Of a stretch of DNA of 64,000 nucleotides, positions 45,242 through 54,752 are shown one piece after another. Numbering within the stretch: position 1 is the first letter of the stretch; each line of letters starts with the position of its first letter. The notes beneath the pieces were generated by a model. The model saw only the letters and a program-made list of their open reading frames with translations. It had not been told where the DNA came from and made no database searches. A program made the translations under genes and the position numbers. This DNA comes from Saprospiraceae bacterium UBA1994 (lineage in GTDB: Bacteria; Bacteroidota; Bacteroidia; Chitinophagales; Saprospiraceae): positions 1-64,000 of the forward strand of contig DDCY01000030.1 of the NCBI GenBank assembly GCA_002335865.1, given 5' to 3'.

Positions 45242-46267
45242 CTACGGAATAGTCCAAGTAGTAAGACCAATTGGATCAAAGCTAAAGGGTTGTATTTTGC
45301 CACCGAGCGTTTCTAATTCTCTACTCACCTTGTATCTGGTATTTCCAGGACAATATAACGTCATATATCCACCTCCACCGGCACCCGATATTTTGCCACC
45401 TATTGCTCCGGCTTTCTTAGCTGTACTGTAGATGTTATCAATCACATCATTGGTAATACCTGCAGCCATTTCTTTTTTAAATTGCCAGCCTTCGTCTAAG
45501 ATCCTGCCGATGCCATCGATATCTCCAGTTAGGAGAGCAGTTTTCATATATATAGCCTGCTGCTTTATTTTGTGTGCCGCTTCAATAGATTTATTTTTTT
45601 TAAGTTTAAATGCGGTTGATTGGTTTTCAATAATTGCAGCGGAAAGTCGACTAGTACCGGTATAGTACAATATTAGATTATGCTCTAGTTCTGACATATA
45701 GTCACTGTTAACTCTTAGGGGATTTACAATGACTGTTTCATTTTGCTGAAATTCCATAAAATTAACCCCTCCGAATGTCGCAGCATATTGATCTTGTTTA
45801 CCTCCGGCCATTTTAAGATCTTCACGCTCGATCTTATATGCAAGTCTAGCTGTTTCGTAATCTGTAAGGTTGATCCCAAACCACTCCAAGAATGCACCCA
45901 AGATTGATACCGTAATTGTAGAGGATGTTCCGAGTCCTGACCCTTTTGGTACATCTACATAGGTGGTAAGCTTAAATGATTGTGCTTTTAAGTTATAATC
46001 TTTGACAAGTCTATTATAAACACCTATTGGGAGACTAAGTCCTTCTATATCTTTTAATTGCTTTTGTGAAAATACTTTGGCTTCTACTCCGAGATCTAAA
46101 GAGTTTAGACTTATCAATCCATCATCACTCGGCTGTATCGTGGTATACACATGAAGATTGATCGTGCTATTGAGTATAGCGCCACCAAAGTCATCTGAGT
46201 AGGGGCTTACGTCTGTACCTCCACCTGCAAGGCCTATTCGTAGTGGTGCTTTGGAGCGTATTATCAT
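45242..46267 (-). CDS. hddA: D-glycero-alpha-D-manno-heptose-7-phosphate kinase (GHMP family)
   Basis: This ATP-dependent kinase is expected to phosphorylate C1 of heptose-7-phosphate. Its 341 residues begin IIRSKAPLRIGLAGGGTDVSP, the HddA-type N-terminus. The GHMP ATP loop is GSGLGTSST (109-117), and ISGAGGGGYMTLYC is the third GHMP motif. It starts two bases after the glycosyltransferase stop codon, so translation is coupled. The family also includes L-fucose kinases, but the adjacent gmhA and hddC make heptose the best fit. Confidence 0.9.
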   Translation of the reverse strand: MIIRSKAPLRIGLAGGGTDVSPYSDDFGGAILNSTINLHVYTTIQPSDDGLISLNSLDLGVEAKVFSQKQLKDIEGLSLPIGVYNRLVKDYNLKAQSFKLTTYVDVPKGSGLGTSSTITVSILGAFLEWFGINLTDYETARLAYKIEREDLKMAGGKQDQYAATFGGVNFMEFQQNETVIVNPLRVNSDYMSELEHNLILYYTGTSRLSAAIIENQSTAFKLKKNKSIEAAHKIKQQAIYMKTALLTGDIDGIGRILDEGWQFKKEMAAGITNDVIDNIYSTAKKAGAIGGKISGAGGGGYMTLYCPGNTRYKVSRELETLGGKIQPFSFDPIGLTTWTIP

Positions 46268-46269
46268 GA

Positions 46270-47409
46270 TTATGTATTGATCTTATCATATAGCTCTACA
46301 AGCTTAGAGCCAAAATGATTCCAAGAGTAAAGTTCTTTTAATTTCTGTATCTCCTTACGGAATTGATTTAAAGGTCTTTTTTCAAAGTATCTGAGGATAG
46401 CTTGAGCAAGTTCATTGGAATCTACGTTAGTAAGGTAGCCAGTTTTATCATGAATTACTGTCTCTGGCAATCCACCTACATTAGTACTAACTATTGGTTT
46501 TTCAAAATATATGGCCATCTGTGATATTCCACTTTGTGTGGCAGACTTGTACGACTGAGCAACTAAGTCAGCAGCGCAGAAAAAATATTTAACTTCATCA
46601 TTACTAATGAAATTTGTATGTAATATTACTTGGCTAGTAATACCTAAACTATCTATTTGTGAGAGGTACTTTTCGCTGTCTGAGTAATATTCACCAGCTA
46701 CTATTAGTCTTAAGTTAACATTAGTTTTAAGTCCTTCTGCAATAGCGTCTAATAGAATATCAAGGCCTTTGTAGTCTCGTATATAACCAAAGAATAAAAC
46801 GTAGTCATATTGAGGATCTAAGCCTAAATGTGCAAGAGCTTTATCTCTTGGGACAATTTCTCCAAAAGTATCGTAAATAGGGTGCGGAATGTAAGAGATA
46901 GGTTGTTGATTGACAAATTGATCCATTTGTTGCTCTACCTTCTTAGACATTACCACGAAGCCATCTACAGACTGAACGAAATAGTTGGTCAGAGAAGAAT
47001 CTCCAAATCGTTTTTCATGAGGAATAATGTTATCTATTATGGAAATTCCTTTAGTTGATTTTGACCTCGCCAATCTCATTATAGTACCTAGAGATGGTCC
47101 CATGGCGGGAATCCAATATTTGGATATAATTATATCATATTTTCCTTTTTTGATTTTGCGAGCAGTTGTCACCCAAGATATTGGATTTACACTATTTACT
47201 TTTCTAGTGATGGCGATATCCTTTGGCTTTGGATCGTTAGAAAACTGAGATTTGCCAGGAAAGAATAATTTGGGATATTGAAGGGTGAATGTTATTATAT
47301 CAACCACATGCCCTTGAGAAATCAGTTCTCGAGCGAGTCTCTCGTTAAACATGGCGATGCCTCCTTTATAAGGATAAGCTGTACCTACTATGCAAATCTT
47401 TAATGACAT
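46270..47409 (-). CDS. Glycosyltransferase family 4
   Basis: A GT-B fold glycosyltransferase of 379 residues that transfers a sugar from a nucleotide donor. The N-terminal domain has PYKGGIAMFNERLARELISQG (split: GGIAMFNERLA) and the C-terminal domain VLFFGYIRDYKGLDILLDA and FEKPIVSTNVGGLPE with the GT4 E-x7-E-like region. It is the first gene of the hddA-gmhA-hddC operon, so GDP-heptose is a plausible donor, but the acceptor and linkage are unknown. There is no signal peptide; the site is probably the cytoplasmic face of the inner membrane. Confidence 0.86.
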   Translation of the reverse strand: MSLKICIVGTAYPYKGGIAMFNERLARELISQGHVVDIITFTLQYPKLFFPGKSQFSNDPKPKDIAITRKVNSVNPISWVTTARKIKKGKYDIIISKYWIPAMGPSLGTIMRLARSKSTKGISIIDNIIPHEKRFGDSSLTNYFVQSVDGFVVMSKKVEQQMDQFVNQQPISYIPHPIYDTFGEIVPRDKALAHLGLDPQYDYVLFFGYIRDYKGLDILLDAIAEGLKTNVNLRLIVAGEYYSDSEKYLSQIDSLGITSQVILHTNFISNDEVKYFFCAADLVAQSYKSATQSGISQMAIYFEKPIVSTNVGGLPETVIHDKTGYLTNVDSNELAQAILRYFEKRPLNQFRKEIQKLKELYSWNHFGSKLVELYDKINT

Positions 47410-47493
47410 AAGAATACGAAGATATTAAACTAAAATTACATATAAGGAATTTCTCTTAAAATCAATATGTTTTAGGTTGGCTACGAAAATAGT

Positions 47494-48783
47494 CTAAATC
47501 GCTTCGGCCACAACAAATATACTTCCAGCTATAATAATAAGATCTTTATCATTTGCACTCCTTCTTGCAGCAGCGAAAGCTTGTTTGACCGAACGATAGG
47601 CTTTACCAAATTTTTGAGTATTCTCGGCTTTGGATTGTAGAATATGTGCATCTAATCCTCTTGGTATATTGGCTTTGCAGAAGTAGTATTTAGCTTGATC
47701 AGGAAATAGAGAAAGCATCTTATCTACATCCTTATCATTGACTGTTCCTATCACTATATGTAGTTCATTGTATATTATTTTATCGAGTTGATAAGTAAGG
47801 TGCTTTATACCATCTTCATTATGTGCACTATCAGCTATAGTTAGTGGTTCATTATTCAATATTTGCCATCTACCAATGAAGTATGTATCGGCTTTAAGAA
47901 ACTTAAATTTCTCAATTATTTTATTGATATCTAGGACTATTTCCTTTTGAATAGTAAGCCAATTTACAGCAGCAAAAGCAGTAATAATATTCTTGAGTTG
48001 AAAATCGCCTAAAAGATCTGTTTTTATTTCAAAATTCCAATCTTCAGCCTTGATTAATAATGATCTATAAATTGGATTCTCATTTGTGACTGAAAGGTTA
48101 ATGATATCCTCAGCAAATAATAGTTTTGATTTTCTCTCATTTGCAATTTTGATAAAAATATTATCTGTTACATCTTGATGCTGGCCTACGATTATAGGTA
48201 CGTTGTTTTTGATGATTCCTCCTTTTTCGTAAGCTATTTCAGCTAATGTATTTCCTAAAACTGATTGATGATCATAGCTAATGTTAGTAATGACTGATAA
48301 CATAGGAGAGATAATGTTAGTGCTATCTAGCCGACCACCAAGTCCAACTTCCATTACTACAAGGTCTGGTGCTTTTGAAGCAAAATAATCTAAGGCCAAA
48401 GCAACGGTTATCTCGAAGAATGACGGTTGTATTTTCTCAATTAATGATTGATGCTTGTTGATAAAATTTGACACGTATTTTTTAGAAATGAATTCGCCGT
48501 TGATTTTTATTCGCTCTCGGAAGTCTTTGTAATGTGGCGAAGTATACATACCTACACTATAGCCTTGGGATTGTAATATGCCCGCGATGATATGTGATAC
48601 TGAGCCTTTACCATTAGTACCGGCTATATGGATAAATTTTAGATTGTGTTGAGGATTGCCTAGACCTTCGCAGAGAGCAAATATATTGGTAAGGTCTTTT
48701 TTAAATGCGGAAGTACCTTGTCGTTGATAAATCGGTAGTTGTCGATACATCCATTCCAAAGTCTCTGTGTAATTTCTTTTCAT
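47494..48783 (-). CDS. folC: Folylpolyglutamate synthase/dihydrofolate synthase
   Basis: This Mur-ligase-fold enzyme adds glutamate to dihydropteroate and to folates. Its 429 residues have HIAGTNGKGSVSH (52-64) as the ATP loop, TSPHYKDFRERIKINGE as the substrate region, VVMEVGLGGRLDSTNI (about 142-157) in the centre and DSAHNEDGIKHL (about 318-329) in the C-terminal domain, all typical of FolC. It lies upstream of the glycosyltransferase operon (84-base gap), possibly in the same transcript, and is encoded divergently from crtY. Confidence 0.94.
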   Translation of the reverse strand: MKRNYTETLEWMYRQLPIYQRQGTSAFKKDLTNIFALCEGLGNPQHNLKFIHIAGTNGKGSVSHIIAGILQSQGYSVGMYTSPHYKDFRERIKINGEFISKKYVSNFINKHQSLIEKIQPSFFEITVALALDYFASKAPDLVVMEVGLGGRLDSTNIISPMLSVITNISYDHQSVLGNTLAEIAYEKGGIIKNNVPIIVGQHQDVTDNIFIKIANERKSKLLFAEDIINLSVTNENPIYRSLLIKAEDWNFEIKTDLLGDFQLKNIITAFAAVNWLTIQKEIVLDINKIIEKFKFLKADTYFIGRWQILNNEPLTIADSAHNEDGIKHLTYQLDKIIYNELHIVIGTVNDKDVDKMLSLFPDQAKYYFCKANIPRGLDAHILQSKAENTQKFGKAYRSVKQAFAAARRSANDKDLIIIAGSIFVVAEAI

Positions 48784-48898
48784 CTACTCAACGGTAAGTC
48801 TTGTTCTTTATTAGTATAAAGTAATTTATAGCTCTCTGCGTGCAAATAAATTTATATTACTACAGAAATCACTTCAATTCTATAACTTGTACCCTTAA

Positions 48899-50056
48899 AT
48901 GAGCACACAACAAAAGTACGATATTATCATAGTAGGAGCGGGAGCTGCAGGGCTTTCTTTAGCCACAAGAATAGCTGAGACATCAGAACTTAGAAATAGG
49001 CGTGTGTTAATATTAGATAAAGAGCAAAAATTAGGAAACGATAGGACTTGGTGTTTTTGGGAACATGGTGAAGGTAGATTTGATGAAATAATAACGCAGT
49101 CGTGGAATAATATTTACTTTCACAGTAAGTATATATCTCGACGGTTAGGTTTGGAGCCATATTATGCTTACAAGATGCTAAGAAGTAGTGACTTTTATGA
49201 TCATACACTTGCTAGTATTGAGTCTTCTGGTAATGTAGATTTTGTGATAGATAGTGTCGTAGGTGTCAACGCTCAAGAGGGTATAGTTATATGCTCAAAT
49301 GGCTCTTACCAAGCAGATATAGTCTTTTCAAGTAAGCTCCCAGAAGATTTGGATTTTAGTAGTCATATCTATACTGATCAGCATTTTGGAGGTTGGTTTA
49401 TTGAATTCGATGAGGATGTATTTGATAATGAAGCAGCGACATTTATGGATTTTCGTATAGAACAGAACGATGAACATAGATTTTGCTATGTACTTCCTAT
49501 TAATAGAAAGAAGGCCCTAGTCGAAGCGGCTATATTCTCAAAGAACCATCAAACTAAAGATGGCTACGATGATATTATCAAAGGATATATTGAAGACTAT
49601 ATATCTAAATCAAGATACAGTATTCATGAGAAGGAATATGGTGTAATACCTATGACTAATTATCCATTTTGGAAGCACAATGAAGGTAAAATATATCATA
49701 TAGGTACTGCTGGTGGAGCTGTGAAACCAAGTTCTGGTTATGCATTCAAAAGAATACAACAACATACAGAAAGAATCATTGACTGTTTAAAGTCCAATAC
49801 CTCTATCGAGAATTCTTATAAAATATTCCGAGGTAGACATTTGTTATATGACAGTGTAATGCTACATGTCTTAGAAGAGCAAAAAATATCTGGAGATAAA
49901 GTATTTTCTGACCTTTTTGAGAAAATAAATGTAGACGTATTACTTAGATTCTTGGATGGAGATACCAATTTTATTGGAGATATACAGATCATGAAAGCAC
50001 CTAGGATGTGGCCGTTTATTAAAGGAATGGCGAAAGTTATTTCTCCTTTGAAATGA
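48899..50056 (+). CDS. crtY: Lycopene beta-cyclase (CrtY/CrtL type)
   Basis: This flavoprotein cyclises the ends of lycopene to beta-ionone rings, giving beta-carotene, which flavobacteria-like organisms turn into yellow-orange pigments. Its 385 residues open with DIIIVGAGAAGLSLATRIA (about 8-26), the dinucleotide-binding turn, then LGNDRTWCFWEHG, a block characteristic of cyclases. GGAVKPSSGYAFKRIQQH is the conserved C-terminal flavin region. No other carotenoid gene (crtB, crtI, crtZ) is in the window. The last 20 bases overlap the 3' end of the convergent glycosyltransferase gene. Confidence 0.93.
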   Translation: MSTQQKYDIIIVGAGAAGLSLATRIAETSELRNRRVLILDKEQKLGNDRTWCFWEHGEGRFDEIITQSWNNIYFHSKYISRRLGLEPYYAYKMLRSSDFYDHTLASIESSGNVDFVIDSVVGVNAQEGIVICSNGSYQADIVFSSKLPEDLDFSSHIYTDQHFGGWFIEFDEDVFDNEAATFMDFRIEQNDEHRFCYVLPINRKKALVEAAIFSKNHQTKDGYDDIIKGYIEDYISKSRYSIHEKEYGVIPMTNYPFWKHNEGKIYHIGTAGGAVKPSSGYAFKRIQQHTERIIDCLKSNTSIENSYKIFRGRHLLYDSVMLHVLEEQKISGDKVFSDLFEKINVDVLLRFLDGDTNFIGDIQIMKAPRMWPFIKGMAKVISPLK

Positions 50057-51368
50057 GTTTTTTGATAAGTGTCGCTAATTCTTTTGTTGTATTATATCTA
50101 GTGAGCGATTGAATTTCTAAATTGTTATTAGTTTCTAGCTTTCCAGATTGCCATAAGTTGTATTTCTCTATATAGAATTCTTTTGCCTCAATAATTTGAC
50201 TAGGAGAAAGAACAATACCAGCAGCATTATTTTGTATCATTTTGGCAGCATCACTTTCTTGATTTCCTATACATAATATAGAATTGCCACTAGCTATATA
50301 TTCAAGCATCTTTCCACTTATCATGATTTTACTGTGGTCTTGAGTAGGTAAGCATGTAAACAAAATATCTGAACTCTTCATAACGTTTAACGCTTCTCTA
50401 TGCGGTATATAGCCGAGAATTTCTATTTGATTTGGTGGCATTATAGATTGTATAGAGTCCAAAAAACTTGTACATATATCTCCTGCTAGCCGTACTTTAA
50501 TATTAGCTCCTTTGTTTTGCTGAACAAATAGTTTCAGGGACTCTGAAATGGTGGAATGAGGCATGGCGTCAGTCAATAATCCAATATAGCTGATAGTCAT
50601 GTACTTGTTACTCTTTTGGCTTTGTACAGATACCATCTTTTTCGCATCGTACCCATTGTATATAAAACTAAATTTTGATTTTTGCGAAGGGATTTTGTCC
50701 ATGAGTAAATCAGCCATTGATGGGCCTACCGTAAGGACTCGATCTGCTTCGTTGAGCACACTCAGTTCTAATTTTCCATCTTTTTCCTTGGATTTTTTAG
50801 ATTGCAATAAATCTTGGTTGTAGTAGATCTCTGTCCATGGGTCTCGAAAATCAGCAATCCATTTAATTCCATATTTTCTTTTAAGTACACGCCCTATCAG
50901 ATGCGTCGAATGTGGGGGTCCAGTGGTGATTATGAGATCTATATTGTTATTGGTTATTATTTTATTTGCTGCTTTTACAGCATATAGTTTCCAGCCAATA
51001 CGAGCATCTGGGATGAATATATTTCCCCTTACATATCTTGATATTTTACTAAATAATCCATTTTTCTCTGCTCCGACGCTTCCCTGAGGTATTCCTTTTT
51101 TTGTGCTGCCAGTTGTAAGCATAGAGTATAGCTTAAGGGGCTCCAAAGTCTTAGTTTTGTATACCTTGACATCCTTGACAAAGTCACTAAACTCTTCGTC
51201 TATTTTTCGATATGAGGCTTTTGAGGGATCTACAGTTAAGACTAAGGGTGTAACACCACAATCGCTGAGGTACTTGGCGAAATACATCCAACGCTGAACT
51301 CCTGACCCACTACTGGGAGGCCAGTAATAGGATATGATTAGTACAGTGGGAGTTTCGCTATTAGGCAT
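50037..51368 (-). CDS. Glycosyltransferase family 4, probable surface polysaccharide enzyme
   Basis: A GT-B glycosyltransferase of 443 residues. The start at 51368 (MPNSETPTVLII) is chosen because SYYWPPSSGSGVQRWMYFAKYL is the normal N-terminus of this group; the longer frame from 51428 adds an unlikely leader. The region LIITTGPPHSTHLIGRVLKRKY and KWIADFRDPW is typical of WbuB-like GT4 enzymes, with the donor-binding C-terminal domain including LGYIPHREALNVM. It is not operonic with other glycan genes. It overlaps crtY at the 3' end by 20 bases. Substrate unknown. Confidence 0.86.
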   Translation of the reverse strand: MPNSETPTVLIISYYWPPSSGSGVQRWMYFAKYLSDCGVTPLVLTVDPSKASYRKIDEEFSDFVKDVKVYKTKTLEPLKLYSMLTTGSTKKGIPQGSVGAEKNGLFSKISRYVRGNIFIPDARIGWKLYAVKAANKIITNNNIDLIITTGPPHSTHLIGRVLKRKYGIKWIADFRDPWTEIYYNQDLLQSKKSKEKDGKLELSVLNEADRVLTVGPSMADLLMDKIPSQKSKFSFIYNGYDAKKMVSVQSQKSNKYMTISYIGLLTDAMPHSTISESLKLFVQQNKGANIKVRLAGDICTSFLDSIQSIMPPNQIEILGYIPHREALNVMKSSDILFTCLPTQDHSKIMISGKMLEYIASGNSILCIGNQESDAAKMIQNNAAGIVLSPSQIIEAKEFYIEKYNLWQSGKLETNNNLEIQSLTRYNTTKELATLIKKLISKEK

Positions 51369-51526
51369 TTGACAAAAGTAGCTAATTACAATGAAGTCGT
51401 TTAATAATACATTCTTAAACAAATTCACTTTTTACTTATCTCATAATCCGATAGATCTGGCCTTGATTATGGTATGCAGTACGTGGCCACCTTTAAGTAA
51501 GATGATCACATACTGCTATTAGGACC

Positions 51527-52996
51527 TTATTTCTTTGGTATCTCTTTCAATACCTTCATTAGATATTTCCAATATTTCTGTACTGAACTGATCTGTACCT
51601 TTTCGTCTGGAGAGTGAGCTCCTCTGATATTGGGTCCAAATGAAATCATCTGCAAATCGGGATAGTTAGTGCCAATGATACCACATTCTAGTCCTGCATG
51701 GCAAGCATTAACTTGGGGTTCTTCTTTGAACATATCTACGTATATAGTACGCATCGTCTCAATAATTTCAGCATCAGGATTAGGTGTCCATCCAGGATAC
51801 GTACCTGAGAGTTCTACTTGTGCACCTATCATTGCGAATATACTATGGATCATATTCACTTCGTCCATTTTTTCTGTATCTACAGAACTACGACAAAGGC
51901 ACATCGCTGTGAATGATCCATTTCCAACGATTACTCGCGCAAGATTGTTACTTGTCTGTACTAGACCCTCAATAGTTGGACTCATTCTGTATATACCATT
52001 AGGACAGGCATATAGTGCATATATCAAATTGATCTGCGAATGATCATCCATTACCTTAGGGGTACCCACGGTTTGGCTGATCTCTATCTCTAGATCGTTA
52101 TCTGTATATGAGTACTCAGAGATGATGACGCTAGCAAGATTTACTGCGTATTCTTCCATCGTTTCTATCTGAGCAGTAGGCACGGTGATCAAAGCTGATG
52201 ATTCTCTAGGAATAGCGTTACGTACGCTGCCACCATCTACACTACTTACACAGATTCTCACTTCATGATCGAGCATATGTAAGATTCTATTCATAATCTT
52301 ATTAGCATTGCCTAATCCCTTATGAATGTCCATTCCTGAGTGACCACCATTGAGTCCAGATACCTTGATTGTATAAGGTGTGTGGTCCGCGGGCATATCT
52401 TTTTCCTTGTACGAGCCAGTTGCAGTAATGTCGATTCCTCCAGCACATCCGATAGTCAGCTCGTTATCGTCTTCTGTATCTAGGTTGAGTAATATCGTCC
52501 CTGTAAGAAATCCACCTTTAAGCTCTAGAGCGCCAGTCATTCCAGTCTCTTCATCTATAGTGAATAATGCTTCCATTGCTGGATGCTCAATAGTTTTGCT
52601 TTCTAGTATTGCCATGATACTAGCAACTCCGATACCATTGTCAGCTCCAAGTGTTGTACCCTCAGCGTGTATCCAGTCGCCATCTACAATCATACGTATG
52701 CCTTCTGTCTCAAAATCAAATATAGTATCTGCATTCTTTTGGTGTACCATATCTAAGTGACTTTGCATCACTATTGTTTGTCTATTTTCCATACCAGCCG
52801 TCGCAGGCTTTTTGATAATGACATTGCCGATATGATCTACCATAGTCTCTAGTCCAAGAGTCTCGCCATATTTTTTCATAAATTGGATGACACGCTCCTC
52901 TTTCTTTGAGGGTCTCGGTACTGCGTTTAATGCTTCAAAATTCTTCCACAGTTCTTTGGGTTCTATTGCTGATATATTACTCACGGTATTGTTCAT
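51527..52996 (-). CDS. pepD: Aminoacyl-histidine dipeptidase PepD (M20)
   Basis: This zinc di-peptidase of the M20 family cleaves Xaa-His dipeptides such as carnosine in the cytoplasm. The start at 52996 (MNNTVSN) is ATG, while the longer frame from 53011 uses a TTG. Metal and catalytic blocks are SHLDMVHQKN, LGADNGIG, IDEETGMTGALEL and LNLDTEDDNE, followed by a lid domain with GLNGGHSGMDIHKG, the dimerisation signature. HAGLECGIIG near the C-terminus carries the last ligand. Its 489 residues match the family. Monocistronic. Confidence 0.94.
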   Translation of the reverse strand: MNNTVSNISAIEPKELWKNFEALNAVPRPSKKEERVIQFMKKYGETLGLETMVDHIGNVIIKKPATAGMENRQTIVMQSHLDMVHQKNADTIFDFETEGIRMIVDGDWIHAEGTTLGADNGIGVASIMAILESKTIEHPAMEALFTIDEETGMTGALELKGGFLTGTILLNLDTEDDNELTIGCAGGIDITATGSYKEKDMPADHTPYTIKVSGLNGGHSGMDIHKGLGNANKIMNRILHMLDHEVRICVSSVDGGSVRNAIPRESSALITVPTAQIETMEEYAVNLASVIISEYSYTDNDLEIEISQTVGTPKVMDDHSQINLIYALYACPNGIYRMSPTIEGLVQTSNNLARVIVGNGSFTAMCLCRSSVDTEKMDEVNMIHSIFAMIGAQVELSGTYPGWTPNPDAEIIETMRTIYVDMFKEEPQVNACHAGLECGIIGTNYPDLQMISFGPNIRGAHSPDEKVQISSVQKYWKYLMKVLKEIPKK

Positions 52997-53258
52997 TGTT
53001 TGAAAGGGCAAGGTACGATACCTATTGTTTGTAAGACAACGTCTAGTGATAAATATTGATTTAGTTATCTTATCTTCTCTAAATCAATACTTACATGAAC
53101 AAGTGGCAAAGGACATTATCACTAACATAGAAGCATGAAAGGTTTAGATTGCCTATCTAGATAAGATACTTTATTCAAGTCTAGGTGTGTGCAAAGCGGA
53201 ATTGATACAGATATATACGCAGTTAGCTACTTATACGTTGCAACATCTTATCAATCGA

Positions 53259-53305
53259 CCCTTGACAATGATTAAATTTATTACCGGCATCAAGGGCATT
53301 TTTTT
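53259..53305 (+). terminator. Orphan terminator-like hairpin
   Basis: CCCTTGA (53259-53265) pairs with TCAAGGG (53290-53296), followed by CATTTTTTT. No plus-strand gene precedes it, so it may end an unannotated short transcript. Confidence 0.5.
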
Positions 53306-53383
53306 ATTCTAAGAATAAGCCTGATTGTACTAAGAAGTGGATTTCTAATGTAGAAGTCGCTCATGAGATTGATACGATTAAAT

Positions 53384-53410
53384 ATATTGCCAATAACGAA
53401 TTGGCAATAT
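53384..53410. repeat. 11-bp perfect inverted repeat
   Basis: ATATTGCCAAT (53384-53394), loop AACGA, then ATTGGCAATAT (53400-53410). No T-tract follows, so it is an RNA hairpin or an operator, not a terminator. It lies about 420 bases upstream of the TSUP gene. Confidence 0.7.
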
Positions 53411-53827
53411 TGGTTTGTACAACAAACCTAGCAGCTCTAATAATTGGTGTGGATCGTTAATGCTGCACTTATCCAAAATTGACGATGGAAATTATTTCTA
53501 TATGTACAAAGTAGTAACAGGTTATGACCAAGAGCTAATGAAAGGTAGATTCGTGAAACTCAAGGAGCTATACAGTAATAAAGTGGCCAGCAGGATGAAA
53601 CTTAGATATGAAAACTTCTTTATTATGGCATTAATTATTAATAATTAGCTAAAGTAAATTAACCACTAGAAGTATTGTAAAAATAATACCAATTTGGAAG
53701 GGAGGTTACCTATATTGGAATCCATAGGCTATTACCTAATTTGAAGGAGCTAATTTTAGAATGTACAGATTAGTATTACGAATATGCTGCAATTGATTTA
53801 TAAATAGTTAATTAAATATATTAATGT

Positions 53828-54631
53828 ATGGAATTTTGGAATAGTCTACCTTATTTGAGCGCATTGATTGTGGGATTTGTTATGGGATTGCTTGGAGGTG
53901 GAGGTTCAATACTGACCATTCCTATATTTGTCTATATGTTTGGTATTGCACCTGTCTTAGCCACTGCATATTCTCTATTTGTTGTAGGATCTGCTGCTAC
54001 TGTTGGTACGATTAAGAATTTTCAGCATAAAACGATTCATTTACCAATAGGACTACTCTTTGGTATTCCTTCTTTTATTGGTACATATATAACTCGAAGA
54101 TACATCTTACAGAGTCTTCCGGACACACTATTGACTGTAGTCGATTTGAACTTATCTAAGGATCTATTTATCATGTTACTCTTTGCGACGATAATGCTAA
54201 TGGCTTCGATATCTATGATACATAACAAAAATCAGGAGAGCGTTAATCGAGTGATTGATAATAGCCATAGCATATTTATTTTGGTCTTAGGGTTGATTAT
54301 TGGATTACTCACTGGATTTGTTGGTGCTGGTGGAGGGTTTATTATAGTTCCAGCTCTTATCTTCCTTACTAGATTACCTGTAAAAGTTGCAATTGGTACT
54401 TCATTATTTATAATCATGATGAAGTCCTTTATCGGATTCTTAGGAGATCTTCAGACGACATCTATGGATTGGGAATTCTTAATTACTTTTTCAATTCTTG
54501 CTGCATTAGGTATAATGATAGGAGTCCAAGTAGCCAAGCTCACCAAAGCCAAAAATCTTAAAACTATATTTGGATGGTTTATACTTATAGTTGGCATTTA
54601 CATCATATTCAAAGAGCTTTCAGGGTTCTAG
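53828..54631 (+). CDS. TSUP family permease (TauE/SafE)
   Basis: An inner-membrane transporter of 267 residues with about eight helices. The two family repeats are visible: GFVMGLLGGGGSILTIPIF (about 17-35) and GFVGAGGGFIIVPALIFLT (about 161-179), each followed by an ATAYSLF / AIGTSLFI segment. Family members export or import sulfite, sulfoacetate or other organosulfur anions; the substrate here is unknown. The central segment (about 100-145) is more polar than usual. Monocistronic. Confidence 0.88.
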   Translation: MEFWNSLPYLSALIVGFVMGLLGGGGSILTIPIFVYMFGIAPVLATAYSLFVVGSAATVGTIKNFQHKTIHLPIGLLFGIPSFIGTYITRRYILQSLPDTLLTVVDLNLSKDLFIMLLFATIMLMASISMIHNKNQESVNRVIDNSHSIFILVLGLIIGLLTGFVGAGGGFIIVPALIFLTRLPVKVAIGTSLFIIMMKSFIGFLGDLQTTSMDWEFLITFSILAALGIMIGVQVAKLTKAKNLKTIFGWFILIVGIYIIFKELSGF

Positions 54632-54752
54632 TAATTTTGATTCTGCAATTTTAACATTACTTTATAACCAATATTATACCTTGACAGAACTTCGTTTTCG
54701 TTATTGATACTTTTAGAATGATAAATACATACTTAAAAACAAAAATAAAAAT

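Larger units (their letters stand above)
53012..53827. other. Long intergenic region with two hairpins
   Basis: 816 bases between divergent genes (pepD on minus, TSUP permease on plus). It contains a terminator-like hairpin (53259-53305, plus) that follows no annotated gene, and an 11-bp perfect inverted repeat (53384-53410). A 62-77 codon frame at 53415-53648 could encode a small protein but shows no family and is not called. The region may hold a small RNA. Confidence 0.5.

Noticed and set aside
53415..53648. 77-codon (or 62-codon from ATG 53460) plus-strand frame
   Set aside because: Some stretches look protein-like, but there is no family, no conserved start context and its 3' end is AT-rich filler. 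I kept it only as a possibility in the intergenic finding.
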